A stretch of DNA of 64,000 bases from Cyclobacteriaceae bacterium (GCA_025808415.1 CP075525.1:1411501-1475500), one strand, 5' to 3'; shown: positions 7,593 to 16,706, counted from the stretch's first letter. The notes: generated from the sequence alone by a model not told the origin. Numbers and translations are program-made.

Positions 7593-10016
7593 ATGGAAAC
7601 GCTGATTAAGACAGACCTTACGTGTTATCATTGTGGCCAGCCTTGTGACGATACGTTATGGAAGGATGATAAATCGTTTTGCTGTTACGGATGCCAAACC
7701 GTTTACGAGATACTTAGCGCAAACGATTTGTGTGCATACTACGACTTTGAGAAAAACCCCGGTACACAACTGCGTTATGTTTCAGAAGAAACCTACACTT
7801 TTTTGGATGAGAAAGACATCCGGAAGAAAATATTGACTTTTGATTCCGAAACATTTGCGAGGGTTCAGTTTTATGTACCGGCCATACACTGCGTTTCGTG
7901 CATTTGGCTGCTGGAAAACCTGCAAAAGCTAGAGCGGGGGATCCTGCGTTCAGAAGTAAACTTTGTGCAGAAAACCGTTACCATTGATTTTAAACCGCAG
8001 GCGGTTGCCTTAAGTACGGTATCCAAACTGATGGCTTCGATTGGCTATGCCCCTAAAATCAACCTGGATGCTGAAACTAAAACCTACGCATCTGCTACGT
8101 TCGATAAGCCATTGTTATTGAAATTGTCGATCGCTGGTTTTTGCTTCGGCAACATCATGCTGCTGAGTTTTCCGGAGTATCTTGGGTTGGATAAAGCCGC
8201 TGACGGAGACCTTATCCATATTTTTTCGTGGTTGAATATCGCTTTGGCTATCCCGGTTTTTCTGTATAGCGACATCGATTACCTCACCGCAGCCTGGAAA
8301 AGTTTCAAACAGCGACAGATCAACATTGATGTTCCGATAGCGGTGGGTTTGGTTGCTTTGTTCCTGCGTAGCACATGGGATATTGTAACCGGCTATGGGC
8401 CCGGCTACATGGATTCGTTCACCGGACTCGTGTTCTTTCTGTTAATTGGCCGATGGTTTCAAAACAAAACGTACGAGAGCCTGGCATTCGATCGTGACTT
8501 TAAGGCTTACTTTCCGTTGGCTGTTTTGCGCCTTGAAAAAAACACGACCCCTGAAAACGAGTGGGTGCCGGTTGTTGTTTACGACCTGGACAAGGGCGAC
8601 CAGGTAAAAATCCGTAACATGGAAATTATTCCGGCTGATAGCCTCCTGCTTGATGATGAAGCATTTATCGATTACAGTTTTGTTACAGGCGAATCTAAAC
8701 CAGTAAAAGTAGGCAAAGGCGAACTGGTGTATGCCGGGGGCAAACTGATTGGCCAACCGGTTAGGTTAGTGGTAGAGAATAAAACTTCACAAAGCCACCT
8801 AACCAGTTTATGGAATAACGAAGCCTTTCAAAAACCGGAAGAAAGCAAATACAAGCGGTTAATTGATCGGGCAGCCCGAAGGTTCACCTGGGTGATTCTT
8901 GGATTGACCCTGGTTACTGCCCTTTATTGGTACATTGTTGATCCTGCGCAAGTATGGCTGATAATAACCTCGGTGTTAATTGTGGCTTGTCCATGTGCGC
9001 TGGCCTTAACTGCACCATTTGCGTATGGTAATATGCTGAGGGTGTTTGGTCGCAATAAACTTTACTTAAAGAATGCCGATGTTATAGAACGGATGGCCAC
9101 CGTTAATTCGGTGGTGTTTGATAAAACCGGCACTGTAACACATGGAACTGATCCGGAAGTTGAATTTACTGGAGAACTTTCGGACGAAGAATTGGGTTGG
9201 ATTAGCACGCTTACCGGGTACTCTACCCACCCGTTAAGCAAATTAATTCATAAAAATATACTTAGGCGGTCAACTGGCTTTGTTACCGGTTTTAAAGAAT
9301 TGCCGGGTAAAGGAATAGAAGGTAACTTGCAAGGCAATTTTATACGCCTTGGTTCCGCAGCATTTACCGGGTTTCACGAACGGATAGACGATGCGTCATC
9401 AACGGTGTTTGTTGCCATAAATCGAGAGGTTCGCGGGTACTTTAGTATCCGTACCGCAGTCCGGAAAAATATTCAAAATATGTTGGGCCGGTTGGGGGAT
9501 AAATGTGAGGCGATGCTTTCGGGGGACAGTAAAGCTGATAAGGTGCTGATGAGTACATTGTTTCACCCAACCGCTCAACTACTTTTTAATCAAAGCCCGC
9601 ATGATAAACTGGATTTCATCAGCAACCTGCAACATGCCGGCAAAAAGGTTATGATGCTGGGGGATGGATTGAACGATTCCGGAGCTTTGAAGCAAAGCGA
9701 TGTGGGCATTGCTGTAACCGATGATACCGGGGTGTTTACCCCAGCTTGCGATGGGATTTTACAGGGTGATCAGATTGGCATACTGGATCGTTTTTTGACT
9801 TTGGCCAAATCGGCAACCACTATTGTAAAAGCCGGATTCGTATTGTCATTTATGTATAATGCCATTGCCTTGAGTTTTGCAGTGTCAGGTCATCTTACCC
9901 CATTGGTGGCGGCTATACTTATGCCGCTTAGCAGCATTAGTGTAGTGGTGTTCACTACCGTTGCGGTAAATATTGCCGCCAAAAGTCAGCTAAAAAGCTA
10001 TACAGTAAACACCTGA
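7593..10016 (+). CDS. ccoI: Copper-exporting P1B-type ATPase for cbb3 oxidase assembly
   Basis: An 807-residue P-type ATPase. The N-terminus has a Cys-rich zinc/copper-type segment (CYHCGQPC, CCYGCQTVYE) and a heavy-metal-associated domain with CVSCIWLLENL. Then come the membrane helices with the CPC metal-site motif (VACPCALALT), the phosphorylation site DKTGTVTHG, and the hinge motif GDGLNDSGALKQSD. This architecture, with CcoS directly downstream, is that of CcoI/FixI, which delivers copper for the CuB centre of cytochrome cbb3 oxidase. The oxidase structural genes lie 35 kb away at 44889. Confidence 0.95.
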   Translation: METLIKTDLTCYHCGQPCDDTLWKDDKSFCCYGCQTVYEILSANDLCAYYDFEKNPGTQLRYVSEETYTFLDEKDIRKKILTFDSETFARVQFYVPAIHCVSCIWLLENLQKLERGILRSEVNFVQKTVTIDFKPQAVALSTVSKLMASIGYAPKINLDAETKTYASATFDKPLLLKLSIAGFCFGNIMLLSFPEYLGLDKAADGDLIHIFSWLNIALAIPVFLYSDIDYLTAAWKSFKQRQINIDVPIAVGLVALFLRSTWDIVTGYGPGYMDSFTGLVFFLLIGRWFQNKTYESLAFDRDFKAYFPLAVLRLEKNTTPENEWVPVVVYDLDKGDQVKIRNMEIIPADSLLLDDEAFIDYSFVTGESKPVKVGKGELVYAGGKLIGQPVRLVVENKTSQSHLTSLWNNEAFQKPEESKYKRLIDRAARRFTWVILGLTLVTALYWYIVDPAQVWLIITSVLIVACPCALALTAPFAYGNMLRVFGRNKLYLKNADVIERMATVNSVVFDKTGTVTHGTDPEVEFTGELSDEELGWISTLTGYSTHPLSKLIHKNILRRSTGFVTGFKELPGKGIEGNLQGNFIRLGSAAFTGFHERIDDASSTVFVAINREVRGYFSIRTAVRKNIQNMLGRLGDKCEAMLSGDSKADKVLMSTLFHPTAQLLFNQSPHDKLDFISNLQHAGKKVMMLGDGLNDSGALKQSDVGIAVTDDTGVFTPACDGILQGDQIGILDRFLTLAKSATTIVKAGFVLSFMYNAIALSFAVSGHLTPLVAAILMPLSSISVVVFTTVAVNIAAKSQLKSYTVNT

Positions 10017-10019
10017 GTT

Positions 10020-10202
10020 ATGTCCATCATTATCCTGCTCATATTTATCAGTATCTCCATTGCTTTCATTTTCCTGTTAATATTTTATTGGAGCATGAAG
10101 AGCGGACAGTACGATGACACCTACACACCTTCGGTAAGGATGCTCTTCGAAGATAAGACAAAGAAAAAATCTGATGTAAAGGAGGAAGCAACCAAATCCT
10201 AA
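10020..10202 (+). CDS. ccoS: Cytochrome cbb3 oxidase assembly protein CcoS
   Basis: A 60-residue single-helix membrane protein: hydrophobic N-terminal helix, then WSMKSGQYDDTYTPSVRMLFED, the conserved CcoS signature (SGQYDD...P..R.L). It begins three bases after ccoI stops, so the pair is translationally close. CcoS is needed for insertion of haem and copper cofactors into cbb3 oxidases. Confidence 0.93.
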   Translation: MSIIILLIFISISIAFIFLLIFYWSMKSGQYDDTYTPSVRMLFEDKTKKKSDVKEEATKS

Positions 10203-10249
10203 ATTTTTTAGACCGTATTTTTCGGCTAACCATACCCTGCCTGATTTCC

Positions 10250-10261
10250 TGACTTTTGTCA
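10250..10261. promoter_or_regulatory. FNR-like box, distal, nos region (TGAC-TTTT-GTCA)
   Basis: Perfect palindrome TGAC/GTCA with a 4-base spacer, about 236 bases before the first nos gene and just downstream of ccoS. Its distance makes its role less certain than that of the two proximal boxes. Confidence 0.45.
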
Positions 10262-10385
10262 TAGAAAGTTTCAATAACATTTTCTTTTTTCAGGTTTCGC
10301 TTTTCGCTTTCAAATTACAGTTGGTAAGCGGGTATTAAGCCCTGCATTTCGGTTTTATGTTATTCTGGTTTTGACCGGTTTAGGA

Positions 10386-10397
10386 TGATGTAAATCA
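10386..10397. promoter_or_regulatory. FNR-like box A of the nos promoter (TGAT-GTAA-ATCA)
   Basis: Perfect half-site palindrome TGAT/ATCA, flanked symmetrically by A and A, centred about 100 bases before the ATG at 10492. Confidence 0.65.
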
Positions 10398-10408
10398 AAG
10401 CGACTTTA

Positions 10409-10420
10409 TGATTCGGGTCA
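10409..10420. promoter_or_regulatory. FNR-like box B of the nos promoter (TGAT-TCGG-GTCA)
   Basis: Second box centred about 77 bases before the ATG and 23 bases from box A, the same tandem layout as at the usp-ccoIS promoter. Confidence 0.6.
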
Positions 10421-10491
10421 TAAGGTTAGGCGTTTTGGCAAACCTAACTTGAGCCAAAATTAAAGCGACTTCAACTGCAAACTAAATACAA

Positions 10492-10956
10492 ATGCCTATG
10501 AAAAATGTAATTCTTCTGTTTATCGCCCTGGTGATGTTGGCTGCTTGTGCACCCGACAAACCTAAATTGGAAACTGCCGAGAAAAGCAAAAGTGCCGTGG
10601 CAGAAGTTGTTGACCCAACCAAAGGTATTGGTCAGGTAAAAAATGTCACGCTACACAACCCGTTAGATCAGGAAAGGGTACAACGAGGCCTGGACATTTA
10701 TGAAATGAAATGTTCAGCCTGCCATAAGCTGGATGATCAACGTGTGGTTGGCCCAGGCTTTAAGGACGTAACCAAACGCAGAAAACCAGAATGGATCATG
10801 AACATGATTACCAATGTGGATGTGATGCTGGACCAGGATGAGGAGGCACAGAAATTACTCGAACTCTGCTTAACCCGCATGCCTAACCAAAATGTTTCGA
10901 TCGGTGATGCCCGCGATGTACTGGAGTTTATGCGGAAAAACGATGGCGAACAATAG
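10492..10956 (+). CDS. Monohaem cytochrome c lipoprotein of the nos operon
   Basis: A 154-residue protein with a lipoprotein signal (hydrophobic stretch then LAAC) and one haem-attachment motif CSACH near residue 71. GPGFKDV follows, and a Met in TRMPNQ may be the distal haem ligand. A second in-frame ATG two codons on (10498) is an equally good start. As the first gene of a clade II nos operon it is a plausible electron donor to NosZ in the periplasm (inference); clade II clusters of other phyla often carry small cytochromes c in this role. No nosR or NapGH-type genes are seen in this operon. Confidence 0.85.
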   Translation: MPMKNVILLFIALVMLAACAPDKPKLETAEKSKSAVAEVVDPTKGIGQVKNVTLHNPLDQERVQRGLDIYEMKCSACHKLDDQRVVGPGFKDVTKRRKPEWIMNMITNVDVMLDQDEEAQKLLELCLTRMPNQNVSIGDARDVLEFMRKNDGEQ

Positions 10957-10976
10957 CAACTAAAACCCAAACTTAT

Positions 10977-11528
10977 ATGAAACATTTATTTATATACATT
11001 CCCATGCTGTGGCTGATGGCTTGCGGACAACCAGCATCCGACAGCAGCACGGCAACAGCCGCTGCCCCGGCAGGCGGTGGTCAATCCACGGTTAAGGATG
11101 AAACCTCCAAACCGGATGTGGTACGCATCGCGGTAAACTCCAATGTTCATAAAACATTGGTGGCAGCACTGCAGGCTGCGGAATACGTTGATGCCTTGTC
11201 GAACGCGGGGCCTTTTACTGTATTTGCCCCAACCGATGATGCATTTGCTAAACTGCCTGCCGGTACGGTTGAAAACCTGGTGAAGCCGGAGAACAAAGCA
11301 ACACTTCAACACATCTTAGAGTATCACGTTTATGTTGGCAACATACGCGAAGAGCAGATACGTGATGGCATGACCCTGAATCAGGTCAACCTGGAAAATG
11401 TCATTTTAAATGTTTCACCGGATGGAAAAATCACAATTAATGGCGCCAATGTAATTGGTTCTGTAAGTGCATCGAACGGAACAGTATATGTTATTGATGC
11501 GGTACTGCTTCCACCTGATAAAAAATAA
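10977..11528 (+). CDS. Fasciclin (FAS1) domain lipoprotein in the nos operon
   Basis: A 183-residue lipoprotein (LWLMACG lipobox) with an Ala/Gly/Ser-rich linker of about 40 residues, then one FAS1 domain: NAGPFTVFAPTDDAFAKLP, LQHILEYHVYVG, and the closing NGTVYVIDAVLLPP. FAS1 domains mediate adhesion or protein-protein contacts. It sits 20 bases after the cytochrome c gene and 30 before nosZ, so it is co-transcribed; a role in scaffolding NosZ or its electron donor is only inference. Confidence 0.9.
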   Translation: MKHLFIYIPMLWLMACGQPASDSSTATAAAPAGGGQSTVKDETSKPDVVRIAVNSNVHKTLVAALQAAEYVDALSNAGPFTVFAPTDDAFAKLPAGTVENLVKPENKATLQHILEYHVYVGNIREEQIRDGMTLNQVNLENVILNVSPDGKITINGANVIGSVSASNGTVYVIDAVLLPPDKK

Positions 11529-11558
11529 CCTGTAACTAATTTAAAATCCTGTAATGCT

Positions 11559-13532
11559 ATGAAAATAATGAACCGAATTGTTCTTTCACTTGGTTTGCTT
11601 TCCATGCTCTATATCGTGGAAAGTTGTAAACCAAAAGGCCCGGGTGCTGTTACCACGGGCGATGCTGCATCAAAAGTTTATGTGGCCCCCGGGCAATATG
11701 ATGAATTTTACAACTTTGTTTCAGGGGGATTCAATGGCCAAATGGCGGTGTATGGTTTGCCCTCCGGCAGATTGTTCAGAAATATTCCTGTATTTTCCGT
11801 TAACCCCGAAAGTGGCTATGGCTATAGCGAAGAAACAAAGGCGATGTTAAATACTTCGCATGGTTTTGTTCCGTGGGATGACCTACACCACCCGGCCCTT
11901 TCAACTACCAAAGGCGAACATGACGGCCGTTGGTTGTTTGGCAATGCCAACAACACACCCAGGGTTGGTAGAATTGACTTAACCACATTCCGCACCGTTG
12001 AAATTATTGAGATACCGAATAGTGGAGGAAACCACTCATCTCCTTTCATTACTGAAAATACTGAATATGTTGTTGCCGGTACACGCTTTAGCGTTCCGCT
12101 AGGGGAAAACCGCGATGTACCCATCAGTTCTTACAAAGAAAACTTCAAAGGCTCTATCAGCTTCATTAAAGTTAATCCCGAAACCGGTCGCATGAACATT
12201 GAGTTTCAGTTACGCACCCCGGGCTTCAACTACGATTTGAGCCGTGCCGGCAAGGGTCCGTCACACGGTTGGTTCTTCTTCTCGTGCTACAATACCGAAC
12301 AGGCCTATACATTATTGGAAGTAAATGCTTCCCGTAATGATAAAGATTTTATTATGGCCGTAAACTGGAAGAAAGCTGAGGAATATTTAGCCCAGGGAAA
12401 GGGTAAGAAAGAAAAAGTCAGATATGCCCATAATGTTTATGATGAAAAAACACACACAGCAACCAGCAACATTATAGAAGAAGTAACTGTGTTGGATGTT
12501 ATGGAATTGCCTGATGTGGTTTATTTCATTCCGTGTCCGAAATCGCCACACGGTTGCGATGTTGATCCAAGCGGTGAATACATTGTAGGTAGCGGAAAAC
12601 TTGCCGCTGTTATGCCGGTATTCTCTTTCGGGAAAATCCAAACGGCTATTACCAATAAAGATTATGAGGGTGATTTTGGTGGTATTCCGGTAATCAAATA
12701 TGAGTCGGCATTACATGGTGAAGTGAAGAAACCTGGCCTTGGCCCCTTGCACACCGAATTTGATGCAAACGGAAATGCCTATACATCCTTCTTTGTTTCT
12801 TCAGAGATTGTTAAGTGGAATGTAAAAACATTGGAAGTACTTGACCGTGTTCCTACCTATTACTCTATTGGTCACTTATGTGTACCAGGCGGCCCAACAG
12901 CTAAACCCCATGGTAAATATGTAATTGCCTATAACAAAATCACTAAAGATCGTTATTTACCCACTGGCCCTGAACTAACACAAAGCGCTCAGTTGTACTC
13001 AATTGATGGTGATAAGATGCAATTATTGCTTGACTTCCCTACCATCGGTGAGCCACACTATGCCGAAGCGTTGCCGGCAAGTTTGATTAAAGATAAATCC
13101 GTGAAGATCTATCCGATTGAACACAATGAACATCCGTATGCCGCCAAAGGTGAAAAAATGGCGCGCGTTGAACGCAAAGGAAATGATGTTCATGTGTATA
13201 TGACAGCCATACGCTCGCACCTTACACCCGATAACATTGAAGGTATACGGGTGGGTGATAATGTTTATTTCCATGTAACCAACCTTGAACAAGATTGGGA
13301 CGTTCCGCATGGCTTTGCCGTAAAAGGGGCAACAAATGCTGAGATACTGATTATGCCGGGTGAAACACAAACCCTGTTATGGAAGCCACTAAAGGCAGGT
13401 GTGTTCCCGTTCTACTGTACCGACTTTTGTTCGGCATTGCACCAGGAGATGCAAGGCTATGCCCGTGTATCACCTGCAGGCTCAAACACACCACTGAAGT
13501 TTTCAACCGGGGATACAGGTGGTCAGAAATAG
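11559..13532 (+). CDS. nosZ: Nitrous oxide reductase, clade II (Sec-type)
   Basis: A 657-residue NosZ, the terminal reductase that converts N2O to N2. The N-terminus has a short Sec/lipoprotein-type signal (ESCKP) and no twin-arginine motif, the mark of clade II. The seven-bladed propeller keeps the CuZ histidines (DDLHHPA, GGNHSS, SPHGCD, GPLHTEF, KPHGKY, EPHYAE). The C-terminal cupredoxin domain has the CuA ligands: His584 (DVPHGF), then Cys620, Cys624, His628 and Met631 in CTDFCSALHQEM. All ligands are present, so it should be active. A strong hairpin follows the stop codon. Confidence 0.97.
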   Translation: MKIMNRIVLSLGLLSMLYIVESCKPKGPGAVTTGDAASKVYVAPGQYDEFYNFVSGGFNGQMAVYGLPSGRLFRNIPVFSVNPESGYGYSEETKAMLNTSHGFVPWDDLHHPALSTTKGEHDGRWLFGNANNTPRVGRIDLTTFRTVEIIEIPNSGGNHSSPFITENTEYVVAGTRFSVPLGENRDVPISSYKENFKGSISFIKVNPETGRMNIEFQLRTPGFNYDLSRAGKGPSHGWFFFSCYNTEQAYTLLEVNASRNDKDFIMAVNWKKAEEYLAQGKGKKEKVRYAHNVYDEKTHTATSNIIEEVTVLDVMELPDVVYFIPCPKSPHGCDVDPSGEYIVGSGKLAAVMPVFSFGKIQTAITNKDYEGDFGGIPVIKYESALHGEVKKPGLGPLHTEFDANGNAYTSFFVSSEIVKWNVKTLEVLDRVPTYYSIGHLCVPGGPTAKPHGKYVIAYNKITKDRYLPTGPELTQSAQLYSIDGDKMQLLLDFPTIGEPHYAEALPASLIKDKSVKIYPIEHNEHPYAAKGEKMARVERKGNDVHVYMTAIRSHLTPDNIEGIRVGDNVYFHVTNLEQDWDVPHGFAVKGATNAEILIMPGETQTLLWKPLKAGVFPFYCTDFCSALHQEMQGYARVSPAGSNTPLKFSTGDTGGQK

Positions 13533-13577
13533 TGGCACTGACCGGCTTGTGTTTTCATAGTTTGCAGGTTGAAAAAA

Positions 13578-13622
13578 GCGCCCCGATCCTGGTGCTGTGC
13601 TAATGGAATCGGGATGGGGCGC
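13578..13622 (+). terminator. GC-rich hairpin between nosZ and the accessory nos genes
   Basis: GCGCCCCGATCC (13578-13589) can pair with GGGATGGGGCGC (13611-13622), with a one-base bulge and a loop of about 21 bases. No U-run follows, so it looks more like an attenuator or a 3'-end stabiliser of nosZ mRNA than a full terminator. The next gene starts 19 bases later. Confidence 0.55.
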
Positions 13623-13640
13623 TTACCAAAACTGAAAAAA

Positions 13641-14225
13641 ATGAAAAAATTAAAAACATCAACCCGCATCATCATCGCGGTGGCTTCACTGGCCATGCTT
13701 AGTGCACTGTATGTGCCGCTGTGGCAAATACTCATGTGGGCACCACAATATCCGGAAGGGTTGGAGATGAAAATCTGGATTGACGATATTACCGGTGACG
13801 TAAAAATCATCAGCGCATTGAACCACTACATCGGCATGAAGCATATTGAAGTAAGCATGTTCCCGGAGTTTGTGTACATGAAGTATATTGTAATGGCCTT
13901 GATGGGTATAGGTTTGTTAACAGCACTGATAGGGAGAAGGATTGTACTGGTATTTTTTGCTTTATTGATTGTAGCAACCGGAGTTCTTGCCCTTGTTGAT
14001 TTTTATATGTGGGGTTATGATTATGGCCACAACCTTGATCCTACGGCACCTATAGTTGTGCCAGGTATGTCGTATCAGCCTCCATTAATTGGTACTAAGC
14101 AACTGTTAAACTTCACGGCCTTTTCCGGACCAGATATCGGCAGTTGGATTTTTGTAGTTATTGGTGTAACAATATTTGTCGTATTAGGTCTCGAAATATT
14201 TAAATATGGAAAAGCTAAAGGATAA
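13641..14225 (+). CDS. NosB-like polytopic membrane protein of the nos operon
   Basis: About 194 residues from the ATG at 13641 (MKKLKTSTRIIIAV). An upstream in-frame start at 13569 would run through the hairpin and is less likely. Four hydrophobic helices are visible: near the N-terminus, YIVMALMGIGLLTALIG, IVLVFFALLIVATGVLALV and SWIFVVIGVTIFVVLGL. A long periplasmic loop lies after helix 1. Its place directly behind nosZ and before nosL matches NosB of other clade II clusters, a membrane protein of unknown role; the identity rests on context more than motifs. It overlaps nosL by 20 bases. Confidence 0.65.
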   Translation: MKKLKTSTRIIIAVASLAMLSALYVPLWQILMWAPQYPEGLEMKIWIDDITGDVKIISALNHYIGMKHIEVSMFPEFVYMKYIVMALMGIGLLTALIGRRIVLVFFALLIVATGVLALVDFYMWGYDYGHNLDPTAPIVVPGMSYQPPLIGTKQLLNFTAFSGPDIGSWIFVVIGVTIFVVLGLEIFKYGKAKG

Positions 14226-14661
14226 CCTGATTCAAATTTTTCTCTTACTTACTTTTATAGCCTTGGGGGCTGCGTGTAGCGTTAAACCCGAACCTATCGT
14301 TTACGGAAAGGATAATTGTCATTTGTGCAAGATGACGATAATGGATAAGCATTTTGGCGCTGAAGTAGTAACCACAAAAGGTAAAATCTATAAATTCGAT
14401 GATGTGAATTGCATGATCAATTTTTTGAATTCGGGCTACCTGGAAGAACGCGATGTGGCCCATAAACTGGTAATTGATTTTTCGCAACCTGAAAAATTGA
14501 TCGATGCACCGTTGGCTTTTTTTATCAGATCACCTGAAATAAGAACCCCCATGGCCAGCCAGGTAGCTTCTTTTGAAACGAATGAATCTAAAAATGAATA
14601 CAACCAGCAATGGAAAGGTATTTACCTGACGTGGGGCGAACTAACAACACAGTTTAAATAG
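14206..14661 (+). CDS. nosL: NosL copper chaperone lipoprotein
   Basis: A 151-residue lipoprotein (GAACS lipobox) with the NosL signature KDNCHLCKMTIMDKHFGAEV, where Cys and Met residues bind Cu(I), and KIYKFDDVNCMINF. NosL carries copper in the periplasm for assembly of the NosZ CuZ centre, working with the NosDFY transporter encoded next. The start overlaps the preceding membrane-protein gene, indicating translational coupling. Confidence 0.93.
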   Translation: MEKLKDNLIQIFLLLTFIALGAACSVKPEPIVYGKDNCHLCKMTIMDKHFGAEVVTTKGKIYKFDDVNCMINFLNSGYLEERDVAHKLVIDFSQPEKLIDAPLAFFIRSPEIRTPMASQVASFETNESKNEYNQQWKGIYLTWGELTTQFK

Positions 14662-14693
14662 CGCCTGCAGGTTTAGTATTGTCGCCACGCAAT

Positions 14694-15941
14694 ATGAAAT
14701 ATACGCTGCTTCATATCACCCTTATTGTTACCCTTGGTTGGACGTATGCCCAACCTTCAAGGTTAACTGTCCAGCCTAATGGAAAAATAGCCACCATTAC
14801 ACAAGCTATTGCGTTAGCCGATGCAGGGGATACTATTTTGGTTAAGCCAGGTACGTATCGCGAAGGGAATATACTTATCAATAAATCGCTGGTATTGATT
14901 GGGGAGAGCAAGCCAGTGCTGGACGCTGAGTTCCGGCACGAAGTCATCACGGTGAAAGCGCGGCACGTTACCATCAGTGGTTTTAAAATTATTAATAGCC
15001 GTGTGGCAAGCATGCACGATCCGGCTGGTATAGGTGCGGTCGAGGCTGATTTTCTGGTAGTTAGAAACAATGAACTAGTTGGTACTTACTTTGGTATTCA
15101 TGTTTCTAACTCGAATCATATTAAAGTTGTTGACAATGCCTTACGGGCAATCGTAAGAAGCGATCATGAAACCGGAAACGGCATTCATTTATGGCAATGC
15201 TCCAATGCAGTTATTAAGAATAACTTTATCCATGGCCATCGCGATGGAATATATTTTGAGTTTGTAACAAACTCAGTAATTGATGGAAATGTAAGTGAAG
15301 GTAATTTACGCTATGGCCTGCACTTTATGTTTTCAAACGATGACGACTACACCAACAACACGTTCAAAGATAATGGAGCAGGGGTAGCCGTTATGTACAC
15401 AAAGAATGTAAAAATGGTGAATAACCGCTTTGAGAAAAACTGGGGAACATCGGCATACGGTTTATTGCTCAAAGACATTCGCGATAGCTTTGTTGAAAAC
15501 AATTTATTCGACCAGAATACGATTGGTATTTATATGGAAGGCACCAGCCGTACCAGTTTTAAGAATAATGTTTTCTCAAAAAACGGCTGGGCCATAAAGC
15601 TACAGGCGAGTTGCGATGATAATGTTTTCTCTGAAAACAACTTTCAATCGAATACATTTGATATGGTTACCAATGGAACGATGGTGCTCAATACGATCAG
15701 CCATAACTATTGGGACAAATACCAGGGCTATGATTTAAATCGTGATGGAATCGGAGATGTACCCTTTCGTCCGGTAAACTTGTATGCCATGATCGTTGAA
15801 CGAATACCAACAGCCGTATTGTTGTGGCGTAGCTTTTTGGTTTTCCTGCTCGACCGGGCCGAACGCATTATGCCGGCCGTAACACCTGAAAATTTAAAAG
15901 ATGACTTTCCACGAATGAAACCCTATGATTTCAATCTATAA
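14694..15941 (+). CDS. nosD: NosD periplasmic right-handed beta-helix maturation protein
   Basis: About 415 residues from the ATG at 14694 (a TTG 15 bases upstream is weaker). A signal peptide (TLGWTYAQP) is followed by TITQAIALADAGDTILVKPGTY and many Asn-rich beta-helix (PbH1) repeats such as NNELVGT, NHIKVVDN, NAVIKNNFI, SVIDGNVS and SFKNNVFS. NosD is the periplasmic partner of the NosFY ABC transporter in CuZ maturation. The C-terminus has a hydrophobic stretch (VLLWRSFLVFLLDRAERIMP). It overlaps nosF by 17 bases. Confidence 0.93.
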   Translation: MKYTLLHITLIVTLGWTYAQPSRLTVQPNGKIATITQAIALADAGDTILVKPGTYREGNILINKSLVLIGESKPVLDAEFRHEVITVKARHVTISGFKIINSRVASMHDPAGIGAVEADFLVVRNNELVGTYFGIHVSNSNHIKVVDNALRAIVRSDHETGNGIHLWQCSNAVIKNNFIHGHRDGIYFEFVTNSVIDGNVSEGNLRYGLHFMFSNDDDYTNNTFKDNGAGVAVMYTKNVKMVNNRFEKNWGTSAYGLLLKDIRDSFVENNLFDQNTIGIYMEGTSRTSFKNNVFSKNGWAIKLQASCDDNVFSENNFQSNTFDMVTNGTMVLNTISHNYWDKYQGYDLNRDGIGDVPFRPVNLYAMIVERIPTAVLLWRSFLVFLLDRAERIMPAVTPENLKDDFPRMKPYDFNL

Positions 15942-16665
15942 ATTATCTAAGCAATTTGGTAAGCTTTGCGCGCTTAATGAGGTAAGTCTGGATTTTACGT
16001 TGGGTAAATCATATGCCCTCATCGGGCCCAATGGATCAGGAAAGACAACGTTGATTAAAAGCGTATTGGGAATGGTAGTACCCACCACAGGTAAAATTGA
16101 AGTTGATGGTGCGAACATCCATAACAGTTGGTTGTACCGTGAGAAGATTGGGTATATGCCGCAAATTGGTCACTACCCGGAGAACATGCGCATCGGCCAG
16201 TTATTTGATATGGTGCGTAACATCCGAAAAAATCCACTGTTACTGGACGAAGAGCTAATGGAAGCTTTTGCTTTAACGGCTATACAGGATAAGCGCATGC
16301 ATACCCTTTCTGGTGGAACACGCCAGAAGGTGAGCGCGGCACTGGCCTTTTTATTCAACCCACCGATTTTGATTTTGGATGAGCCCACGGCAGGATTAGA
16401 TCCGGTTTCAGTGGAGATCTTGAAAGATAAAATCCAACAGGAAAAGGAAAAAGGTAAGCTGTTGATTATTACCTCCCATATTATGAACGACCTGGATGAA
16501 CTGGCAACCGAAGTAGTATACCTGCATGAAGGCAATGTGCGCTACAACAATTCTATTGCTGACTTGAAGGATATTACCGGTGAAGCACGCCTGGGTAAAG
16601 CCATAGCACAAATGATCCGTAGCTTGGAAAAAAAAAGAATACCTGAAGCAATAAATTTGAAATGA
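15925..16665 (+). CDS. nosF: NosF ABC transporter ATPase
   Basis: A 246-residue ATPase with Walker A GPNGSGKTT (about residue 35), signature LSGGTRQKVS, Walker B ILILDEPTAGLD and switch His in IITSHIM. With NosY it forms the transporter that works with NosD and NosL in nitrous oxide reductase maturation. The start lies inside nosD, which places it firmly in the operon. Confidence 0.95.
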   Translation: MISIYKLSKQFGKLCALNEVSLDFTLGKSYALIGPNGSGKTTLIKSVLGMVVPTTGKIEVDGANIHNSWLYREKIGYMPQIGHYPENMRIGQLFDMVRNIRKNPLLLDEELMEAFALTAIQDKRMHTLSGGTRQKVSAALAFLFNPPILILDEPTAGLDPVSVEILKDKIQQEKEKGKLLIITSHIMNDLDELATEVVYLHEGNVRYNNSIADLKDITGEARLGKAIAQMIRSLEKKRIPEAINLK

Positions 16666-16706
16666 TAGAAATTCCAACAACCAACAACTATTAACGAACA
16701 ACGAAA

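Larger units (their letters stand above)
10203..10491. other. Regulatory intergenic region before the nos operon
   Basis: 289 bases without a credible gene. It holds three TGAY-N4-RTCA boxes (listed separately), two of them spaced 23 bases apart near the first nos gene. It also has GC-skewed short inverted segments near 10425-10455 (GGTTAGGCG...CCTAAC) that may lie in the transcript leader. No clear TAnnTTTG promoter element was seen. Confidence 0.55.

Noticed and set aside
13569..13640. Extended start of the NosB-like protein at 13569
   Set aside because: It would translate a GC-rich hairpin; the ATG at 13641 gives the expected short N-terminus before the first helix.
16408..16701. 97-codon minus-strand frame within nosF
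   Set aside because: It is antisense to a well-supported ATPase gene and has no independent features.
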